DNA of 64,000 bases, taken from Citromicrobium bathyomarinum. Its GTDB lineage: Bacteria; Pseudomonadota; Alphaproteobacteria; Sphingomonadales; Sphingomonadaceae. The DNA lies in assembly GCF_021021475.1 (NCBI RefSeq), contig NZ_JAINWL010000001.1, forward strand, positions 496,001 to 560,000, written 5' to 3'. The notes below the pieces were generated by a model. That model was given only the letters and a program-made list of their open reading frames with translations. It was not told the DNA's origin and did no database searches. Both the position numbers and the translations under genes were made by a program. This document shows, piece after piece, positions 46,070 to 55,653 of the stretch (position 1 is the stretch's first letter; each line of letters starts with the position of its first letter).

Positions 46070-48730
46070 CTAGGCGTTTACCGCCTCGGCCAGCGCGCCT
46101 CGCACCGCATCAAGCGCGGCCCCGGCGCTAGCCGCATCGGGGCCGCCGCCTTGCGCCATATCCGGTCGGCCGCCCCCGCCCTTGCCGCCAAGCGCGGCAA
46201 CACCGGCGCGGACCAGTTCGACAGCGCTGAAGCGATCGGTCAGGTCGTCGGTAACAGCGACCGCGAAGGCGGCCTTGCCGTCATTGGTGGCGCAGATCGC
46301 GGCGATCCCGGACCCAAGGCGCTGTTTTGCCGCATCGAGCAGCGGGCGCAGTTCCTTGGGATCCAGCCCCTCGATGACCTGACCGCTGAAGGTCACGCCA
46401 TTGATCGTCTCGTCGCTGACGTGCGGCCCGTCGCCACCCCCGCCCGACAGGGCGAGTGCGCGCTTGGCGTCAGCCAGCTCCCGCTCGAGCGTCTTGCGCT
46501 GCGCGAGCAGGGCATCGAGCTGCGCGACCGCCGCATCGGGAGTCGCGCCCAGCTTGCCGCTGATTTCGTTTAGGGCGTTCGCTCGGGTGCGAAGATATTC
46601 GCTGGCCGCATTGCCGGTCAGCGCCTCGATCCGCCGGACGCCCGAGGATACGGATGATTCGCCGATGATCGCAAACAGGCCGATATCGCCGGTCCGTTCC
46701 ACGTGGGTGCCGCCGCACAGCTCGATCGAGAAATCGGCGTCGGCATCGCGCCCCATCGAAAGCACGCGAACCTCGTCTCCGTATTTCTCCCCGAACAGCG
46801 CCATCGCCCCTGCAGCGACCGCGTCGTCGGGTGTCATCAGCCGGGTGCCGACTTCAGAATTGCCACGGATCTGGGAGTTCACATCCTGCTCGATCCGGTC
46901 GAGCCCTTCGCGGTCGATCTTCTCCGGGTAGGAGAAGTCGAAGCGCAGGTAATCCTCTGCCACCAGCGAGCCCTTCTGGGTGACCTGATCGCCAAGGCGC
47001 CGGCGCAGTGCTGCATGAAGCAGATGGGTCGCGGAGTGATTGGCGCGAATTCGGTTGCGGCGCTGCTCGTCGACGGTCAGCCGGACCTCGTCGCCCACGC
47101 GCACTTCGCCCGCCTCGATCTTGCCCTGATGCGTGTGGAGCCGACCGAGCGGTTTGCCCGTGTCGCGCACTGCGATACGTAGGCCATCGTGCGTGGTGAT
47201 GCTGCCGCTGTCGCCGCTCTGGCCACCGCTTTCGCCGTAGAAGGGCGTCTGGTTGGTCAGCAGCACGACATCTTCGCCAGCCGCAGCCGAGGTCACTTCG
47301 ACGCCATCCTTCACGATCGCGACCACCTGGCCTTCGCCCTGCGTGGCGGAATAGCCGGTGAACTCGGTCGCGCCTTCACGTTCGGCAATAGTGAACCAGA
47401 CCTCGCTGTCCGCAGCCTGACCGCTGCCCTTCCACGCGGCACGAGCCGCCTCGCGCTGGCGCGCCATCGCAGCGTCGAACCCTTCACGGTCGACCGCGAT
47501 GCCCTGGCCGCGCAAGGCATCTTCGGTGAGGTCGTACGGGAAGCCGTAGGTATCGTAGAGCTTGAACGCGACCTCGCCGTCGAGCTGATCGCCCTTGCCC
47601 AGCGAGCCGGTCGCCTCGTCGAGCAGACGCAGACCCTTCTCCAGCGTTTCGCGGAAGCGCGTCTCTTCGCGTTCGAGCGTTTCCTCGATCAGTGCCTGGC
47701 CGCGCCCGAGTTCGGGATAGGCCTGGCCCATTTCGCCGACCAGTGTCGGGACGAGGCGGTGCATCAGCGGCGTTTTAGCGCCCAGAAGATGCGCGTGACG
47801 CATCGCGCGCCGCATGATTCGCCGCAGCACGTAGCCGCGCCCTTCGTTCGACGGGAGGACCCCGTCCGCGATCAGGAAACCGGTCGCGCGCAAGTGATCG
47901 GCAATCACGCGGTAGCTGGCGATCGTATGGTCGGTCGCATCCGCGTGAAGCTGGGCCTCGGTGGATTCGATTAGCGTGCGGAAGGTGTCGGTGTCGTAGT
48001 TGTTGTGGACACCCTGCAGAACAGCAGCAATCCGCTCCAACCCCATGCCCGTGTCGATATTCTGGTTGGGCAGATCGCCGACGATCTCCCCGCCCCGCTG
48101 CTCGTTCTGCATGAACACGAGGTTCCAGATCTCGACGAAGCGGTCGCCATCCTCTTCCGGAGAACCGGGAGGGCCACCGGGGATATGATCGCCATGATCC
48201 CAGAAGATTTCGGAGCACGGTCCGCACGGGCCATCATCGCCCATCGCCCAGAAGTTGTCCTTGGTCGCGATGCGAATGATGCGGTCTTCGGGGAGCCCTG
48301 CAATCTTGCGCCACAGATCGAACGCCTCGTCATCGGTGTGATAGACCGTGGCGAGCAGGCGATTTTTGTCGAGACCGAACTCCTCGGTCAGCAGCGTCCA
48401 TGCATTATGGATCGCCTGTTCCTTGAAGTAGTCCCCGAACGAGAAATTGCCGAGCATTTCGAAGAAGGTGTGGTGCCGCGCGGTGTAGCCCACGTTGTCG
48501 AGGTCATTGTGCTTGCCGCCTGCGCGCACGCATTTCTGCGCGCTGACTGCGCGGGGCGCCGGGGGCGTTTCTAGGCCGGTGAAGACGTTCTTGAACGGCA
48601 CCATGCCGGCGTTGACGAACATCAGCGTCGGATCGTTATGCGGCACCAGTGGCGCCGAGGCGACACGCTTGTGATCGCGCGATTCGAAGAATTCGAGGAA
48701 GGTCCGGCGGATATCGTTGGTGCTGGTCAT
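46070..48730 (-). CDS. alaS: Alanyl-tRNA synthetase
   Basis: 886 residues, full length. The class II core begins [20 protein letters not shown]. Motif 2 region: [21 protein letters not shown]. The editing domain carries [12 protein letters not shown] and the [13 protein letters not shown] zinc/editing site. The C-terminal DHHA1 domain contains the Gly-rich [18 protein letters not shown]. It lies downstream of recA on the same strand with about 200 nt between (48731-48936, no gene seen). Confidence 0.98.
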   Translation of the reverse strand: MTSTNDIRRTFLEFFESRDHKRVASAPLVPHNDPTLMFVNAGMVPFKNVFTGLETPPAPRAVSAQKCVRAGGKHNDLDNVGYTARHHTFFEMLGNFSFGDYFKEQAIHNAWTLLTEEFGLDKNRLLATVYHTDDEAFDLWRKIAGLPEDRIIRIATKDNFWAMGDDGPCGPCSEIFWDHGDHIPGGPPGSPEEDGDRFVEIWNLVFMQNEQRGGEIVGDLPNQNIDTGMGLERIAAVLQGVHNNYDTDTFRTLIESTEAQLHADATDHTIASYRVIADHLRATGFLIADGVLPSNEGRGYVLRRIMRRAMRHAHLLGAKTPLMHRLVPTLVGEMGQAYPELGRGQALIEETLEREETRFRETLEKGLRLLDEATGSLGKGDQLDGEVAFKLYDTYGFPYDLTEDALRGQGIAVDREGFDAAMARQREAARAAWKGSGQAADSEVWFTIAEREGATEFTGYSATQGEGQVVAIVKDGVEVTSAAAGEDVVLLTNQTPFYGESGGQSGDSGSITTHDGLRIAVRDTGKPLGRLHTHQGKIEAGEVRVGDEVRLTVDEQRRNRIRANHSATHLLHAALRRRLGDQVTQKGSLVAEDYLRFDFSYPEKIDREGLDRIEQDVNSQIRGNSEVGTRLMTPDDAVAAGAMALFGEKYGDEVRVLSMGRDADADFSIELCGGTHVERTGDIGLFAIIGESSVSSGVRRIEALTGNAASEYLRTRANALNEISGKLGATPDAAVAQLDALLAQRKTLERELADAKRALALSGGGGDGPHVSDETINGVTFSGQVIEGLDPKELRPLLDAAKQRLGSGIAAICATNDGKAAFAVAVTDDLTDRFSAVELVRAGVAALGGKGGGGRPDMAQGGGPDAASAGAALDAVRGALAEAVNA

Positions 48731-48936
48731 GATCCAGCCGAGTTAGGCAAGAAGGCCGTGGCCGACAAGCTTTCACGAAGGCTTCCGTGTCGGGATCGCG
48801 TTTAGCGCCCGGTGGTGCGCCAAGGGTCACGCGGGCCACAACGGAAAAGCCGGTCGCGATGCTTCCATCGGGAAGCGCCGCAACCGGCATTCCGGGTTCC
48901 CGGGCGCTTCCTTTGCGCCCGCTTGAGAAGAAGCGA

Positions 48937-50001
48937 TCAGTCCTCCGCGTCAGGGCCGACCATCATCTCCTCGGCGACGTCGTCGGTCTTGCCGCGGATC
49001 GCAGCCTCCAACTTGTCGCAAATTTCGGGGTTTTCCTTCAGGAAGGTCTTCGCATTCTCGCGGCCCTGCCCGATCCGGATACTGTCGTAGGAGAACCAGG
49101 AGCCGGATTTCTCGACAACGCCAGCCTTCACGCCGAGGTCGAGGATTTCGCCGATCTTGGAAATGCCCTGCCCGTACATGATGTCGAATTCGACCTGCTT
49201 GAACGGCGGTGCGACCTTGTTCTTGACCACTTTCACACGTGTGGAGTTACCGATAATTTCGTCGCGGTCCTTGATCTGGCCGGTGCGGCGGATGTCGAGT
49301 CGCACGCTGGCGTAGAACTTGAGCGCATTGCCCCCGGTGGTCGTTTCCGGATTGCCGTACATCACGCCGATCTTCATCCGCAGCTGGTTGATGAAGATGA
49401 CCATGCACTTGGAACGGTTGATCGACCCGGTCAGCTTGCGCAGGGATTGGGACATCAGGCGTGCCTGAAGGCCGACGTGGCTATCGCCCATCTCGCCTTC
49501 GATTTCGGCACGCGGGACCAGCGCGGCCACCGAGTCGACCACCAGCACGTCGATCGCATTGGAGCGGACCAGCGTGTCGGTAATTTCGAGCGCCTGCTCG
49601 CCCGTATCGGGCTGCGAGACGATCAGTTCGTCGATATCGACACCCAGCTTCTTGGCGTAGACCGGGTCGAGCGCGTGTTCGGCGTCGACGAAGGCGGCAG
49701 TACCGCCGGCCTTCTGCGCTTCAGCGATCACATGCAGCGCCAGAGTGGTCTTGCCCGAGCTTTCCGGCCCGTAGACCTCGATCACCCGGCCCTTCGGCAG
49801 GCCGCCGATGCCGAGCGCGATATCCAGACCGAGCGAGCCGGTCGAAATCGATTCGACATTCATCGTTTCCTTTGAGCCCAGCTTCATCGCCGAACCCTTG
49901 CCGAATGCGCGGTCGATCTGTGCGAGTGCCGCGTCGAGCGCTTTTTGACGGTCCACGTTGGTTTCCTTATCGTCTACCAGCTTCAGTTTCGCAGCAGCCA
50001 T
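48937..50001 (-). CDS. recA: Recombinase A
   Basis: 354 residues. Walker A GPESSGKT is at residues 78-85; the [13 protein letters not shown]-type L2 loop region reads [20 protein letters not shown], and Walker B is [10 protein letters not shown]. The acidic C-terminus ends VGPDAED. RecA drives homologous recombination and SOS induction by LexA self-cleavage. An exact LexA box lies 77 nt upstream. The recA-alaS order is shared by many alphaproteobacteria. Confidence 0.98.
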   Translation of the reverse strand: MAAAKLKLVDDKETNVDRQKALDAALAQIDRAFGKGSAMKLGSKETMNVESISTGSLGLDIALGIGGLPKGRVIEVYGPESSGKTTLALHVIAEAQKAGGTAAFVDAEHALDPVYAKKLGVDIDELIVSQPDTGEQALEITDTLVRSNAIDVLVVDSVAALVPRAEIEGEMGDSHVGLQARLMSQSLRKLTGSINRSKCMVIFINQLRMKIGVMYGNPETTTGGNALKFYASVRLDIRRTGQIKDRDEIIGNSTRVKVVKNKVAPPFKQVEFDIMYGQGISKIGEILDLGVKAGVVEKSGSWFSYDSIRIGQGRENAKTFLKENPEICDKLEAAIRGKTDDVAEEMMVGPDAED

Positions 50002-50078
50002 CGCACGCCCTCCTTCATGTTCCTAGAGAGGCTCTCGCCTTTTCGACATGAGCAGTATGTACCGCTTATGTTCCGATA

Positions 50079-50093
50079 GAACAAGGGGGGAAC
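50079..50093 (-). promoter_or_regulatory. LexA/SOS box upstream of recA
   Basis: On the plus strand GAAC-AAGGGGG-GAAC, so on the coding strand GTTCN7GTTC, an exact alphaproteobacterial LexA site. On the minus strand a TTGTTC (-35-like) overlaps it and TACATA follows after 17 nt, so LexA would sit on the promoter. Confidence 0.8.
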
Positions 50094-50129
50094 GAATATT
50101 TTGCGGAACGTCAGATAATACGTTTAGAA

Positions 50130-52565
50130 TCAGTCGCTTGCAGCGCCCAGCACCTCACCAACCTTGCGTGAGATCTGTTCCACACTGAATGGCTTGGCGA
50201 TGAAATACATGTTGTCGATGCTGATCTCGTTGCGCAGAGTTTCCTCGGCATAGCCCGACATGAACAGGATCGGGAGGTCGGGCTTCAGCTTGCGGATCGC
50301 GCGAGCCATCGCAGGACCGTCCATTCCCGGCATCACCACATCGGAGACGACCAGATCGAAGACGCCGCCATTGGCTATCTCGGCGAGGCCGTCCTCTCCA
50401 TCGGGCTGGGCGGTGACGGTGAAGCCCGCGCGGACCAGCGCGCGCTCGGCCACCGCGCGGACCATATCCTCGTCCTCGACCAGCAGCACGCGGCCACCGC
50501 CGGACCAGCGCCGCGCAGGCTCGTCCGGATCGGCGCGGCGCTCTTCCGCAGTGGGCGCGCCGTGGTGCACCGGCAAATAGACAGTGAAGGCCGCGCCGGA
50601 GCCGAGCCCATCGCGAGGGCCCACGTTCTCGGCATAGATATAGCCGCCCGACTGGCGGATGATGCCGTAGACGGTCGACAGGCCCAGCCCGGTGCCCTTG
50701 CCCAGCTCCTTGGTGGTGAAGAAGGGATCGAAGATCTTGCCCATCACCGCGGCCGGAACCCCGCCCCCGGTGTCGCGCACGATCAGCGCGGTGTAGTCAC
50801 CCGGCGGCATGTCGGGGCCGAGGCTGCGCGTTTCCTTGAGCGAGACCTTGCGGGTCGACATCACCAGCGTGCCCGTGCCGTCGCCCTGCGCGGCAATCGC
50901 ATCGCGCGCGTTGACCGCCAGGTTCACGATCACCTGTTCGAGCTGCCCGGGATCGGCGCGGACCGGACCAAGATCGCGATCGTGCCGCACGCGCAGCTCG
51001 ATCTTCTCGCCCAGAAGACGCTTGAGCAGCTGGCTAACCTCGGAGATGACGTCAGGCAGTTGCAGCACCTCGGGGCGCAGCGTCTGCTGCCGGCTGAACG
51101 CAAGCAACTGCCGGGTGAGGCTGGCCGCCCGGTTCGAATTGGCGCGAATCTGCTGGATGTCGTCGTAATCGCTGTCGCCCGGGATGTGGCGCAGCAGCAT
51201 CAGGTCGCAATAGCCGATGATCGCGGTCAGCACGTTGTTGAAATCGTGCGCGACGCCGCCTGCGAGCTGGCCGATCGCCTGCATCTTGCTGGCCTGCGCG
51301 ATCTGCCGCTTGAGCTCGGTTTCTTCCTTCGAATCGACCAGCGACAGCAGCACGGCAGGTTCGCCCAGCCCGCGCACGCTGGCGAGACCGAGCGAAATCG
51401 GCTCGCCCGGCGCGCTGTCCAGCCGCACTGCGACGTCGCCGCTCGCCACCCCACCCTTGCCGAAGCGGCGCACCGCGTCCGAGATCGCGCCCTTGTCCTC
51501 GCGCACGACCAGATCGGAGGGGAACGTCGGCAGGCCCTTCTCTGTCCGTCCGACCGCGCGCAGGAAAGACGGGTTGGCGAACAGGAAGCGTCCGTCGCGA
51601 TCGGTCATCGCCAGGCCCAGCGGCAGGGCCTCGATCAGCGACTCCACCTTGGGCGCAGTATCGGCGGAGACATGCTCGGCCAGAGCAACATGCGCCTCGA
51701 CCAGCAGCATCAGCGAAGGCGCATCCTGGGGGTTGGCGGCCCATTCGTCGTCGATATCGTTGAGCGGCACGTGGATCAGCTGGAAGGGCTCGCCCTCCCG
51801 TCCCGCGCGGGCAAAATATATCCGCTCGCGTTCGTCGAGCCGGAGAAAATCGGCGAATTCGCGGCCGACCAGCGTGGCCGAAGGGTCGCCCGCAGCGCGC
51901 TCTGCAAAGGCCGTCGACGCTGCGCGTACGGTGCCTTCGGCGGTAACCAGCGCGGCAACCACCCCTGCCCGGCCAAGCATCCTGCCCAGCGCACCGGTGA
52001 CCAGCTGCGATATGTCGCTGGCGAGATCTTCGCTCGATTCGGGGCGGAAGCGCCAGACGAGGTGATCCTCGCCCCGCCCCGCCCGCTGCGCCTCGACCTC
52101 CCAGCGCACATCGTCCTTGCCCAGCGAGAGGTGCGCCGCGTGTGCGCGCCCTTCGCGCCAGGCCTCGCGCGCAGTTCTGAGCAGTGCTTCGGCGGCGGCC
52201 TCCTCGCTCAGGGCGAGATTGGGCGGTGCCTTCTCGACCCCGAAGCGGGAGGAAAACGACGCGCTCGCGCAGACCAGCCGGTTCGCGCGGTCGGTGATCG
52301 CGACCATCGCACCGGGCTGGTCGATCGCGGTAAGCGTAACGCTCCAGTCGGGCGGTGCCAGTTCCACCCGCTCTGCGCCGGCGGCCTTGCCGCGCAGAAC
52401 GATCAGCAGGGTCATCAGCGTCGCGAGCCCGCCGGCATAAGCTGCGGTCAGGATCGGCAGGTCGCTGAGCAGCCATACCGCCGCAACGCTGACCACCAGC
52501 GCGAGCAGCAGGACCAGCCAGCCGAGCGGGGTTCCCCCGGCGCCAGGCTGAGCGAATGGCTTCAC
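50130..52565 (-). CDS. cckA: CckA-type hybrid histidine kinase
   Basis: 811 residues from GTG 52565, which overlaps the upstream stop (GTGA); the open frame continues further but only in another gene. Two membrane helices near the start (LGWLVLLLALVVSVAAVWLL and ILTAAYAGGLATLMTLLIVL), two PAS-like regions (about 95-400), then the HisKA domain with phospho-His440 (AGGVAHDFNNVL). The ATPase has NLAVNARDA and DTGGGVP, and a C-terminal receiver has Asp742 (VVSDVVMPGMDG) and Lys791 (IAKPFS). CckA phosphorylates ChpT, and through it CtrA and CpdR. Confidence 0.93.
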   Translation of the reverse strand: MKPFAQPGAGGTPLGWLVLLLALVVSVAAVWLLSDLPILTAAYAGGLATLMTLLIVLRGKAAGAERVELAPPDWSVTLTAIDQPGAMVAITDRANRLVCASASFSSRFGVEKAPPNLALSEEAAAEALLRTAREAWREGRAHAAHLSLGKDDVRWEVEAQRAGRGEDHLVWRFRPESSEDLASDISQLVTGALGRMLGRAGVVAALVTAEGTVRAASTAFAERAAGDPSATLVGREFADFLRLDERERIYFARAGREGEPFQLIHVPLNDIDDEWAANPQDAPSLMLLVEAHVALAEHVSADTAPKVESLIEALPLGLAMTDRDGRFLFANPSFLRAVGRTEKGLPTFPSDLVVREDKGAISDAVRRFGKGGVASGDVAVRLDSAPGEPISLGLASVRGLGEPAVLLSLVDSKEETELKRQIAQASKMQAIGQLAGGVAHDFNNVLTAIIGYCDLMLLRHIPGDSDYDDIQQIRANSNRAASLTRQLLAFSRQQTLRPEVLQLPDVISEVSQLLKRLLGEKIELRVRHDRDLGPVRADPGQLEQVIVNLAVNARDAIAAQGDGTGTLVMSTRKVSLKETRSLGPDMPPGDYTALIVRDTGGGVPAAVMGKIFDPFFTTKELGKGTGLGLSTVYGIIRQSGGYIYAENVGPRDGLGSGAAFTVYLPVHHGAPTAEERRADPDEPARRWSGGGRVLLVEDEDMVRAVAERALVRAGFTVTAQPDGEDGLAEIANGGVFDLVVSDVVMPGMDGPAMARAIRKLKPDLPILFMSGYAEETLRNEISIDNMYFIAKPFSVEQISRKVGEVLGAASD

Positions 52566-53170
52566 GATGGCGTTGCCTGCGATGGCGCAGCGGCAGCTTC
52601 GCGGGCGATCGCACCGCGCTTCAGCCGTTTCTTGCGCCGCCGGCCCATGGCGGCGCGCCATATCCACTTGGTCAGAAGATAGCCGATCGGGGGAAACAGC
52701 GCCGCGAAGAGGAAGAAGCCGAACACGGTCGCGCCCGCTGCCTCGAACAGGCCGCCAAGCGTCATCAGCCCGTCCTGCGGCAACAGCACGTTTCCGCCAT
52801 CGGGAATGATGGTCAGCACCTTGTGGCCGACCCGGTTGGCTGCCCACAGCCAGAACGGGAAGGTCAGCGGATTGGTCACCAGCGTGGTCGCGCTGGCGAT
52901 CGGCACGTTGGCGCGCACGGTGAAGGCGAGCACCAGGGCGAGGAAAATCTGACCGAACGGAATCACGAACCCTGCGAACAGACCGAGCGCGACGCCGCGC
53001 GGCACGTTGCGGCGGGTGAAGCGCCATAGTTCGGGGCTGAGGAAACGGTGAGCAATGGGCCGCAAGACACGGCTTTCGGCCAGCTTTTCCCGGTCGGTAT
53101 ATCGACGCAGGTAGCTCCACGTTGCCGAACGTGCGGACGGCTTGTGAAGGCTATCTGATGGCTGGCTCAT
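52562..53170 (-). CDS. DUF2062 membrane protein
   Basis: 202 residues. Cytoplasmic N-terminus with many basic residues, then membrane segments (GVALGLFAGFVIPFGQIFLALVLAF; PLTFPFWLWAANRVG; FGFFLFAALFPPIGYLLTKW) and a basic tail RRRKKRLKR. The TTLVTNPLTF(P/T)F motif is typical of DUF2062. Function unknown. It is directly upstream of cckA and coupled to it, an arrangement worth noting because kinase and membrane partner may be co-expressed. Confidence 0.85.
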   Translation of the reverse strand: MSQPSDSLHKPSARSATWSYLRRYTDREKLAESRVLRPIAHRFLSPELWRFTRRNVPRGVALGLFAGFVIPFGQIFLALVLAFTVRANVPIASATTLVTNPLTFPFWLWAANRVGHKVLTIIPDGGNVLLPQDGLMTLGGLFEAAGATVFGFFLFAALFPPIGYLLTKWIWRAAMGRRRKKRLKRGAIAREAAAAPSQATPS

Positions 53171-53334
53171 AATGCTCGTTCGATAGTGGTGTCGGCCATG
53201 CCGAAGGGCAAGCCGGAGGTCGTCGTTTTACCCCATAGTAGAGGCGCAGGAGCACTAGCCGAAACGGGGTGGCTGGTTCATTAATCAAGCGGCCCGGATC
53301 GTCGCAAAATCCGCCCTTCCCGGCGCACCTGAAA

Positions 53335-53817
53335 CTACCCCCGATCGCGCAGGATTCGTGCCTTGTCGCGCTGCCAGTCGCGATCCTTGATGTAGTCGCG
53401 CTTGTCCTTGGTCTGGCGGCCCTTGGCCAGCGCCAGTTCGACCTTCGCCCGACCCTGCCCGTTGAAATACATCGACAGGGGTACAAGCGTCATTCCCTTG
53501 CGCTCAACCGCACCTAGCAGCTTCTCGATCTCGCGTTCATGCAGCAGCAGCTTGCGCGGACGCTTGGGCTCATGGTTCAGGCGGTTGCCGTGGGTGTATT
53601 CGGGGATGTTGGCGTTGATCAGCCATGCCTCCCCGTCGCGCACCTCGGCATAGGATTCGGCGATCGTCGCCTCGCCCGAGCGGAGCGATTTGACCTCGGT
53701 ACCCTGCAGGGCGATCCCGGCTTCGAACTTTTCCTCGACCGCATAGTCGAACCGCGCGCGCCGGTTCTCGGCGACGGTCTTGCGCTTGTCGAAGGTAGGA
53801 GGTTTGGGACGTGCCAT
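53335..53817 (-). CDS. smpB: SsrA-binding protein
   Basis: 160 residues from ATG 53817. Needed with tmRNA for rescue of stalled ribosomes. [29 protein letters not shown] and [14 protein letters not shown] are signature regions; the basic C-terminal tail [21 protein letters not shown] enters the decoding site. The gap 53171-53334 to the DUF2062 gene holds no ORF, and I did not find the tmRNA in the window. Confidence 0.97.
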   Translation of the reverse strand: MARPKPPTFDKRKTVAENRRARFDYAVEEKFEAGIALQGTEVKSLRSGEATIAESYAEVRDGEAWLINANIPEYTHGNRLNHEPKRPRKLLLHEREIEKLLGAVERKGMTLVPLSMYFNGQGRAKVELALAKGRQTKDKRDYIKDRDWQRDKARILRDRG

Positions 53818-53932
53818 AAGGGGCCGCGATGTAGGGGGGCGTGGACGAAAGGGAAAGGGGCCGCGCAAGGAGTGGGGATGAAATCTCGCCTGCGCTTGCA
53901 CAGCGCGGCCGCAGCGTGGCTATTCCTGATCG

Positions 53933-55003
53933 ATGCAATCCAGCGCGCCAGAGCCCTTCCGCATTCACGACCGCGCGATCGCGCCGGGCAGTTCCGAAAT
54001 CCTGACCATCCCGGTCAGCCAGCAGGTCACCGGGCTCGACGCATCGCTCGCGCTGAAGGTGCTGCACGGGGCGAAGGCCGGCCCGGCGGTGTTCGTCAGC
54101 GCGGCGATCCATGGGGACGAGATTGTCGGGACCGCGATCATCCAGCGGCTGATCGACCACCTGATGCCGGGCGCGATGGCGGGCACGCTCATCCTCGCGC
54201 CGGCGGTCAATATCTACGGCTTTGCCTCGCACAGCCGCTACCTGCCCGACCGGCGCGATCTCAACCGCAGCTTTCCGGGTTACGAGAACGGCAGCCTTGC
54301 CGCGCAGCTGGCGCATACGTTTCTGGAGCAGGTGATCGACCGCTGCTCGCTCGGGATCGACCTGCACACTGCTGCGGTCCACCGGTACAACCTGCCGCAG
54401 ATCCGCATCGCCTCGGGCAGCCCCTACCTCACCGAACTGGCGATGGCCTTCGCCCCGCCGATCATCATCGAGAGTCCGCTGCGGCCCGGATCGATGCGCG
54501 CGCTCGCGCATGATCGCGAAACGCCGATGCTGCTGCTGGAAGCGGGCGAGGCGCTGCGGTTCGATCGCTATGCGATCAATGTCGGGGTCAGCGGCGTGCT
54601 GCGCGTGCTCGCGCATATCGGGATGATCGAGCTCGACGACGGGCTCGCGGCGGTCAAAGTCCCGACCCGCGCCAATCGTTCAAGCTGGGTGCGCGCGCCG
54701 CGCGGCGGAGTCTCGCGCCGGGTGCGCAAGTCGGGCGACGTCGTGCGGCAGGGCGACATGCTGGCGGTGGTCGGCGGCCTGTTCGGCGAGGACGCGCAGG
54801 AACTGGTCAGCCCGGTCGACGGCGTGATCATCGGCCACGCAACCCTGCCGGTGGTCCATCAGGGCGACGCGCTGTTCCATATCGCCGAGGTCGAGACGCT
54901 GGATGGCGTCGGTCACGGCGCACGCAGCATCGCCGATGCGCTGGCAGTCAGCGAACCGCCCCACCCGCCGACCACGCTGCTGGACGAGGACGAGGTGCTT
55001 TAG
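53933..55003 (+). CDS. Succinylglutamate desuccinylase / aspartoacylase family
   Basis: 356 residues. A zinc carboxypeptidase-like fold: HGDE with His60 and Glu63 as ligands, NPxxR-like DRRDLNRSFPG, and DLHTAA with a third ligand. The C-terminal ~80 residues form a lipoyl-like beta domain (GGVSRRVRKSGDVVRQGDMLAVVGGLFGE). This is the broad group of M14-family deacylases found away from arginine catabolism; the substrate is an N-acyl amino acid or amide but not more specific. It is divergent from smpB. Confidence 0.85.
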   Translation: MQSSAPEPFRIHDRAIAPGSSEILTIPVSQQVTGLDASLALKVLHGAKAGPAVFVSAAIHGDEIVGTAIIQRLIDHLMPGAMAGTLILAPAVNIYGFASHSRYLPDRRDLNRSFPGYENGSLAAQLAHTFLEQVIDRCSLGIDLHTAAVHRYNLPQIRIASGSPYLTELAMAFAPPIIIESPLRPGSMRALAHDRETPMLLLEAGEALRFDRYAINVGVSGVLRVLAHIGMIELDDGLAAVKVPTRANRSSWVRAPRGGVSRRVRKSGDVVRQGDMLAVVGGLFGEDAQELVSPVDGVIIGHATLPVVHQGDALFHIAEVETLDGVGHGARSIADALAVSEPPHPPTTLLDEDEVL

Positions 55004-55009
55004 GTCCGC

Positions 55010-55429
55010 CTATTTCTCGTTGTGCAGATTGCGGGGTTTCTCGCGAATTTCCTGAGGCGCATCCGCAGCCGCCCCTTTCCAGCACCAGGTATCTGGCAAG
55101 TCACAATAACCAGATTCGGCAATCGCGATCGTCTCGGGCCATGCTTCGGGCGTCTCTCCGCCTTCGTAGGTTACGACCAGAACAGGCGCAGGCTCCAGCC
55201 GCGTCAGCTGCGCCATAACGTCAGGCAATTCGGCTTTGTCCAGAGTTCTGCCGCCCAAGGCCAAACTTCCGTCCTGCGAGACGGACAGCTCTGTGAACGG
55301 AGCACTATGGATCAGCGTGTCCTGCTTCAGATTCCACACTTCTTCTTCGGCTGTACGATCGGGCTCGACGGAGCCACCACAATTCGCAAGCGCGGGCATT
55401 ATGGTGAGGAGAAGCAGGGCTCGGATCAC
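55010..55429 (-). CDS. Predicted lipoprotein with an ExbD/TolR-like domain
   Basis: 139 residues from GTG 55429, with AAGGA 7 nt upstream. Signal MIRALLLLTIMPALANC gives a lipidated Cys followed by GGS. The segment FTELSVSQDGSLALGGRTLDKAELPDVMAQLTRLEPAPVLVVT has the strand-helix pattern of the periplasmic domain of ExbD/TolR, but there is no N-terminal membrane anchor of that family. Two Cys residues near the end (GYCDLPDTWCW) may form a disulfide. Coupled to a small upstream ORF by GTGA. The resemblance is by eye only. Confidence 0.5.
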   Translation of the reverse strand: MIRALLLLTIMPALANCGGSVEPDRTAEEEVWNLKQDTLIHSAPFTELSVSQDGSLALGGRTLDKAELPDVMAQLTRLEPAPVLVVTYEGGETPEAWPETIAIAESGYCDLPDTWCWKGAAADAPQEIREKPRNLHNEK

Positions 55430-55587
55430 ATGATATCCTTGGCAATCAGCAGCACACCACAGATGAGAGTCAGCCAGCCACTCCAACGGAGGAATCTCAT
55501 GTCGCGCAACTGCGGATAGGCAGCAAGCGCGCGCCTTTCTTCGAAGAAACGATCCTCACCGATATGCATCCGCCCTCGCGCATCCAT
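55426..55587 (-). CDS. Small one-helix protein coupled to the lipoprotein
   Basis: 53 residues from ATG 55587: an acidic/basic N-terminal half (GEDRFFEERRALAAYPQLRD) and a membrane helix RWSGWLTLICGVLLIAKDIM. The TGA overlaps the lipoprotein GTG, which supports translation. Met7 (55569) is a possible start with GAGGG before it. The 5' side also has a second small frame (55556-55654, beginning MAFGIVLVLAGSVYD) that touches the dapA stop as TGATG; the two frames may be one two-helix gene broken by a frameshift. Confidence 0.45.
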   Translation of the reverse strand: MDARGRMHIGEDRFFEERRALAAYPQLRDMRFLRWSGWLTLICGVLLIAKDIM

Positions 55588-55653
55588 GGCTCGGCTGCGC
55601 GCCGTTATGATCGTAAACGCTCCCCGCCAACACCAGAACGATACCGAAGGCCA

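Noticed and set aside
48871-48914. GGAAGCGC/GCGCTTCC inverted repeat between recA and alaS
   Set aside because: The T run is only three bases and on the plus strand, whereas recA is on the minus strand; not convincing as a terminator.
53171-53334. Search for tmRNA next to smpB
   Set aside because: No tRNA-like ends or tag frame seen in the flanking gaps; the two genes are often unlinked.
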